Below are positions 37,280 to 41,095 of a stretch of 41,095 nucleotides of DNA, one piece after another. The translations under genes were made by a program, and so were the position numbers. Position 1 is the first letter of the stretch. The number at the start of each line of letters is the position of its first letter. The notes under the pieces are model-generated. The model made no database searches and was not told the DNA's origin. It was given only the letters and a program-made list of their open reading frames with translations. Source of the stretch: Microcaldota archaeon (GTDB lineage: Archaea > Micrarchaeota > Micrarchaeia > Micrarchaeales > CABMGC01); NCBI GenBank assembly GCA_021803945.1, contig JAJZKW010000011.1:1-41095 (forward strand), in the 5' to 3' direction.

Positions 37280-37990
37280 ATTATCATAGCAGGCGGCGAT
37301 GAGGCAGGCCGCGGAGCGGTGATAGGCCCGCTCGTCGTAAGCTTAATATCTATAAGCAAGGGGAAGGAAGGAAGGCTCTCAAAAATAGGCGTCAGGGATT
37401 CGAAGATGCTAAGCAGGAAGAAGAGGGAGTTCCTCTTCGATGAAATCACGTCCTTGGCGGAGCAGGTAAAGGTATACAAGATATCCAATATTGAGATTGA
37501 CAGGGCCATGACCGCCGGAGTGTCCCTGAACGGGCTTGAGGCACTTAACTTCGCCAGGATGATAGACTCGCTCGAAGGGCATCCTAAGAAGATCTTCCTT
37601 GACTCGCCTGACGTAGTCCAGAATAAATTTGGCATACGGGTGTGCCTCTTCTCGAAAAGGACTATGACTGTGGAGGGCTCGCCTGGAGTCAGCAATCCAG
37701 GTATGAATGACAGCGAGATTATCACACTTGTATCTGAGCATAAGGCGGATTCCAGATATCCTGTTGTCTCTGGGGCGAGCATAATAGCGAAGGTCACGCG
37801 GGACTATGAAATAGATAGGATATCGGACGAGATAGGGATAGACGTAGGCTCTGGATACCCTTCAGATTCGAAGACAGTAAACGCCATAAAGAACAACCTC
37901 AAGCACGAGAAGCTGGGAAAATACATACGGAACAGGTGGAAGACCATGGAGATTATTCGGCAGAGCCGTATCGAAGAGTTCTTTTCCTGA
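37280..37990 (+). CDS. rnhB: ribonuclease HII, predicted to start at ATT
   Basis: (M)IIAGGDEAGRGAVIGPLVVSLISI...GVRDSKML...VSGASIIAKVTRDYEI...GSGYPSD. The track ORF starts at GTG 37319, inside the catalytic motif; upstream frame contains AGGTG-N5-ATT. Confidence 0.88.
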   Translation: MIIAGGDEAGRGAVIGPLVVSLISISKGKEGRLSKIGVRDSKMLSRKKREFLFDEITSLAEQVKVYKISNIEIDRAMTAGVSLNGLEALNFARMIDSLEGHPKKIFLDSPDVVQNKFGIRVCLFSKRTMTVEGSPGVSNPGMNDSEIITLVSEHKADSRYPVVSGASIIAKVTRDYEIDRISDEIGIDVGSGYPSDSKTVNAIKNNLKHEKLGKYIRNRWKTMEIIRQSRIEEFFS

Positions 37991-37996
37991 TTACAG

Positions 37997-38488
37997 TCAT
38001 CTTTTTTTGAACTTCGCCAATAGCGCCTTGAAAACTACCGGAGGCACGTATTTCTTAACTGCATCCTCCCATCCTTTCGGCCCTACCAGCCCCTTCACGA
38101 AGCTAGAGCTGACTTTGGACACATCCACTGATGGCATAAGGAAAACGGTGAGTATCCCTTCGTCAATATCCTCGTTGACCTGCCTCAGCCCGTTCTCATA
38201 TTCGTAGTCCTTGTAGCTCCTTATGCCTCTCAGCATGTAGTCTGCATTTATTGACTTTGAATAGCGGACGAGGTACTGGTTATTGAATGATGTGACTTTG
38301 ACGTTTTTGTAGCCTTTTGTCATCTCCTTGAGCATCCTCTCCCTCTCCTGAACCGAGAACATGCTTTTCTTCGAAGGGTTCACGCCTATTGCAAGCACCA
38401 GTTCGTCAAACATGGCTGCGCCGTGCCTGATCATCCACATATGCCCATTCGTTGGGGGGTCGAAGCTCCCAGCATATACTCCTTTCAT
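37997..38488 (-). CDS. coaD: phosphopantetheine adenylyltransferase, bacterial CoaD type
   Basis: MKGVYAGSFDPPTNGHMWMIRHG, LRGIRSYKDYEYE, VSSSFVKGLVG, YVPPVVFKAL; an upstream ATG at 38494 is also possible. Confidence 0.85.
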   Translation of the reverse strand: MKGVYAGSFDPPTNGHMWMIRHGAAMFDELVLAIGVNPSKKSMFSVQERERMLKEMTKGYKNVKVTSFNNQYLVRYSKSINADYMLRGIRSYKDYEYENGLRQVNEDIDEGILTVFLMPSVDVSKVSSSFVKGLVGPKGWEDAVKKYVPPVVFKALLAKFKKR

Positions 38489-38623
38489 AAACATCAATAT
38501 GTCTTGCACACAAAAATATATAATCCGTGGGCCTTTTGCTGCAAGCACGGGTGCCGCATTCCTGCTGCGTGGGTTTGAGGGCACTTTATATACTGTTTCT
38601 CAGTAATAACAAGAGGTATCTTC

Positions 38624-39145
38624 ATGTCGGATGAATTGGCCAGGCTGCTTTTAAGCAGGGGCGCAATAAAATATGGCGACTTTGTGCTGCCATTCGGGAA
38701 CAGGACGACCTATTTTGTTGATGTGAAAGAGGTCTCTACAGATCCGTGGTTCCTGGAAACCGTAGCTACTGAGATATCGAAGGAGGTCAGGGAAAAGGTA
38801 ATAGCAGGTATTGAGCTTGGGGCGGTGCCTTTGCTTGTTGCAACATCCATTAAACTCAAGGTTCCGTACATAATAGTGAGGAAGAAGCATGAGCACGGCA
38901 CCAAGGAGATCCTAATAGGAAAGCTGGAGAGAGGGACAAGGATAGACATAATAGATGATGTTGTGAGCACTGGAGGATCCATCCTGCTGACTGCGAAGAT
39001 CCTCAGGGAAGGGGGTGCTGTGGTGTCTAGGGCCATTGCTGTGGTAGACAGGGAGGAGGGAGGGGCAGAACTGCTAAAGAAGAACGGCATAGAGCTTGTA
39101 GCATTGATAAAAGGCATCTCTGGGTTGAATGCACAAAAAAGTTGA
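38624..39145 (+). CDS. pyrE: orotate phosphoribosyltransferase
   Basis: GDFVLPFGNRTTYFVDVKEVSTDPWFLETVA, RIDIIDDVVSTGGSIL; AGGTA-N5-ATG. Confidence 0.88.
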   Translation: MSDELARLLLSRGAIKYGDFVLPFGNRTTYFVDVKEVSTDPWFLETVATEISKEVREKVIAGIELGAVPLLVATSIKLKVPYIIVRKKHEHGTKEILIGKLERGTRIDIIDDVVSTGGSILLTAKILREGGAVVSRAIAVVDREEGGAELLKKNGIELVALIKGISGLNAQKS

Positions 39146-39168
39146 GGCGCATTGAATCTTTCCTAGTT

Positions 39169-39882
39169 CTATTGCACAAGAATGTATCCGTACATGCCCA
39201 TCTGTGCGTGGCCTGGATACATGCAGAGATACCAGAACGTGCCGGCAGAATTGAAAGAGGCGTTATATGAATATTCGTAGGCCTGCTCCTGCTGGTAATC
39301 GGCGTGCTGCACGAAAGGCATCATTGACATCAAGCCCCCCATGGCTGACATTGGCATATATTGGTATGGCGGGCCGGTTGATGTAATTATCACGTCATGG
39401 TACGCGCTAGAATCAAGGTTTACGAAGGTAATATGCACAGTCGAGCCTTTCTGTAAGACTAAAGTAGGGTCTATCAGCCCATCTATTACGAATGCATCGT
39501 TGGCGGCATATGCTGGCGGCGTGCTACCAGTAAGGTTCGCCGCCCTATCAACTCCCATTGCCAAAACAACTATGCTTACGTTTTTTGATTCAAAGACTAT
39601 GCTGTCGTTCTTGGAAGATACAACTGCGTAAGACGGAGTAACCTTCGCGTCTTGCACCGCCGTCTGGATCGCAAGAGGCGTGCCCACCTGGCCAGTCATT
39701 CCTACCATAATCGAGGACATTCCCGATGCTCCGCTCCCGCCATTCATCATGCCGAATGGTATAGAATATCCGTTATAAATTCCGTACGTTCGAATCGCTA
39801 TATACACCAGCGAGATAGCAATGATAACCAGTGTGGTTGCTATAACGTACGTAGCCGCTGTATGCTGTCGCTTTCCCCTAAT
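39169..39882 (-). CDS. membrane-anchored cupredoxin (sulfocyanin/rusticyanin-like), predicted to start at ATT
   Basis: C-terminal GTFWYLCMYPGHAQMGMYGYILV (type-1 Cu Cys-His-Met) and YHDVIIT His; upstream extension RGKRQHTAATYVIATTLVIIAISLVYIAIR gives a basic N-terminus plus TM helix; AGGTG-N5-ATT. Confidence 0.8.
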   Translation of the reverse strand: MRGKRQHTAATYVIATTLVIIAISLVYIAIRTYGIYNGYSIPFGMMNGGSGASGMSSIMVGMTGQVGTPLAIQTAVQDAKVTPSYAVVSSKNDSIVFESKNVSIVVLAMGVDRAANLTGSTPPAYAANDAFVIDGLIDPTLVLQKGSTVHITFVNLDSSAYHDVIITSTGPPYQYMPMSAMGGLMSMMPFVQHADYQQEQAYEYSYNASFNSAGTFWYLCMYPGHAQMGMYGYILVQ

Positions 39883-40053
39883 TCAAACACCTGTATAGTA
39901 TATTTTAAGTTCGTCAAATTGTTCAACTTCATTGTCAACCAAGATTGCTATATCTATATCCCTATAGCCTTTTTCCTTCCTTGCATAGCTCCCGAATAAG
40001 AGAATAGCAATAACGTGCCTGTCTTTCCCTGCGAGTTCTACTAATTTTTGCAT
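39883..40053 (-). pseudogene. truncated minimal nucleotidyltransferase (MNT) domain
   Basis: MQKLVELAGKDRHVIAILLFGSYARKEKGYRDIDIAILVDNEVEQFDELKIYYTGV: GSxAR...DID motif but only 56 aa. Confidence 0.6.
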
Positions 40054-40071
40054 TTCTTTCTTTATTGCGTA

Positions 40072-40209
40072 TTATTTATTCAGCCATTGCACTATCGCTT
40101 CTTCTACAGCACTGCTTATCGAACCTCTGCCATAGCCAAAGCGCTCCATTGCAAGTTCCCTAAGTTTCATGTCGATGTCGTCTGCAATGTAAATCTTCGT
40201 CTCTGCCAT
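40072..40209 (-). CDS. small antitoxin-like protein (45 aa)
   Basis: MAETKIYIADDIDMKLRELAMERFGYGRGSISSAVEEAIVQWLNK; ribbon-helix-helix-like pattern; not in the ORF track (under 60 aa). Confidence 0.6.
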   Translation of the reverse strand: MAETKIYIADDIDMKLRELAMERFGYGRGSISSAVEEAIVQWLNK

Positions 40210-40390
40210 ATTAATCCCTTTAGGGATAAAGATATTTGTATGTTCCTATTTGCCAAATAGCACGAAAATGGGCATATCTCAGCATTACCTATGCCAAAAA
40301 GCAAACGGGGAGTCCGTACGTCCTAATTAAAGTTCGACGTATGAACAATAGTATTTAATGGTATTTGATATCGTTCGATGGCACAGGTTT

Positions 40391-40660
40391 TTAGAAACCC
40401 TGCATATACCATTTCTCATACTCTTTATGGTCGCCAACAAAAAAGAATCTTACGTGCTGATTTTCTTCAAAAACCATGTAAACAATTCTATACTGCCCCA
40501 CTTCGTCTACAAAAAATGAACTTTTTTTCAGATGTTTTTTTGTAGGGTATGTTAGTATTTTTCCTACTTTCTTTGCAATCCTTTCTTTTATACTTTCATC
40601 TAATAATTGAAAATATTTAGACCACTCTTGGTCGTATTCTGCTTCGTACGTGTTTATCAC
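40391..40660 (-). CDS. RelE/ParE-type toxin
   Basis: ERIAKKVGKILTYPTKKHLKKSSFFVDEVGQYRIVYMVFEENQHVRFFFVGDHKEYEKWY. Confidence 0.8.
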   Translation of the reverse strand: MINTYEAEYDQEWSKYFQLLDESIKERIAKKVGKILTYPTKKHLKKSSFFVDEVGQYRIVYMVFEENQHVRFFFVGDHKEYEKWYMQGF

Positions 40661-40899
40661 TTCACATATTTAGCATAAACACCTAAAGCTTCTTTTGAAC
40701 TCAATAATTTTCGCTTACCTTCCTTTATTTCTTTATTGATTTTGTCAAGCTTTGCCTTCACCATAACCTCCTCTTCAATATGCTCCTCTCCAAAATTGAG
40801 TATTGCAAGTCGTATTGCCTCAGATTTTGTATTAGCATATCCCTCCTGAACCATATTATCAAGGATTTGTCTAACTCTACCTCGCAAAGTAACATTCAT
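40657..40899 (-). CDS. ribbon-helix-helix antitoxin partner
   Basis: MNVTLRGRVRQILDNMVQEGYANTKSEAIRLAILNFGEEH; 4-bp overlap with the toxin ORF. Confidence 0.78.
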   Translation of the reverse strand: MNVTLRGRVRQILDNMVQEGYANTKSEAIRLAILNFGEEHIEEEVMVKAKLDKINKEIKEGKRKLLSSKEALGVYAKYVK

Positions 40900-41095
40900 T
40901 CCATCACGTCAATAAGATTATGTAACTTATAATTTAAATATGTTCTGTTTATGTATTATTTTGAATCATATTATTAAACTGAATATTTTAAAGGGACCTG
41001 TTCTCCGTTCAGATACTATAAGTAACTCGAGGTTAAGGACCATTCTTTCATGTTCAAATCCCAACAAAGTTGTCACTCTGTCATCGAGAATCGGG

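Noticed and set aside
41020-41095. Possible tRNA or tRNA remnant at the window end (GGTTAAGGAC...GTTCAAATCCC)
   Set aside because: No paired acceptor or T-stem could be drawn (TCATG versus CCCAA), and no anticodon arm is visible.

Overview
The window is an archaeal segment that looks like a DPANN/ARMAN (Micrarchaeota)-type acidophile; this placement is inferred from gene content. It opens inside a 23S rRNA gene on the minus strand with no 16S upstream of it. The rest is dense housekeeping and accessory genes: Cu-ATPase with a separate metal-binding ORF, PAC2, HtpX/LemA, ThiE/ThiL, LysS, TnpB, RtcB, FlpA, histidine kinase and response regulator, Lhr plus phosphoesterase, AlaX, ProS, TPR-AAA ATPase, RNases HI and HII, CoaD, PyrE, a blue-copper protein, and toxin-antitoxin genes. 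The strongest new observations are: (1) an unannotated dual-guide box C/D sRNA at about 28892-28940, both of whose 12-nt guides match adjacent sites in the 23S rRNA at the start of this window; (2) non-canonical tRNA introns, namely a 13-nt intron in the T-loop of tRNA-Leu(CAA) and a 21-23 nt insertion in the D-loop of tRNA-Leu(UAA), plus a canonical 71-nt intron in tRNA-Trp; (3) two genes (RNase HII and the cupredoxin) with no usable ATG/GTG/TTG start, both of which have AGGTG-N5-ATT, the same spacing as the AGGTG-N5-ATG starts of neighbouring genes; (4) a TnpB element ending 36 bp upstream of lysS; (5) a winged-helix/receiver/degenerate-GGDEF protein and a C39-like protein whose catalytic Cys appears replaced by Ser. 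All calls come from reading the sequence; no searches were run.
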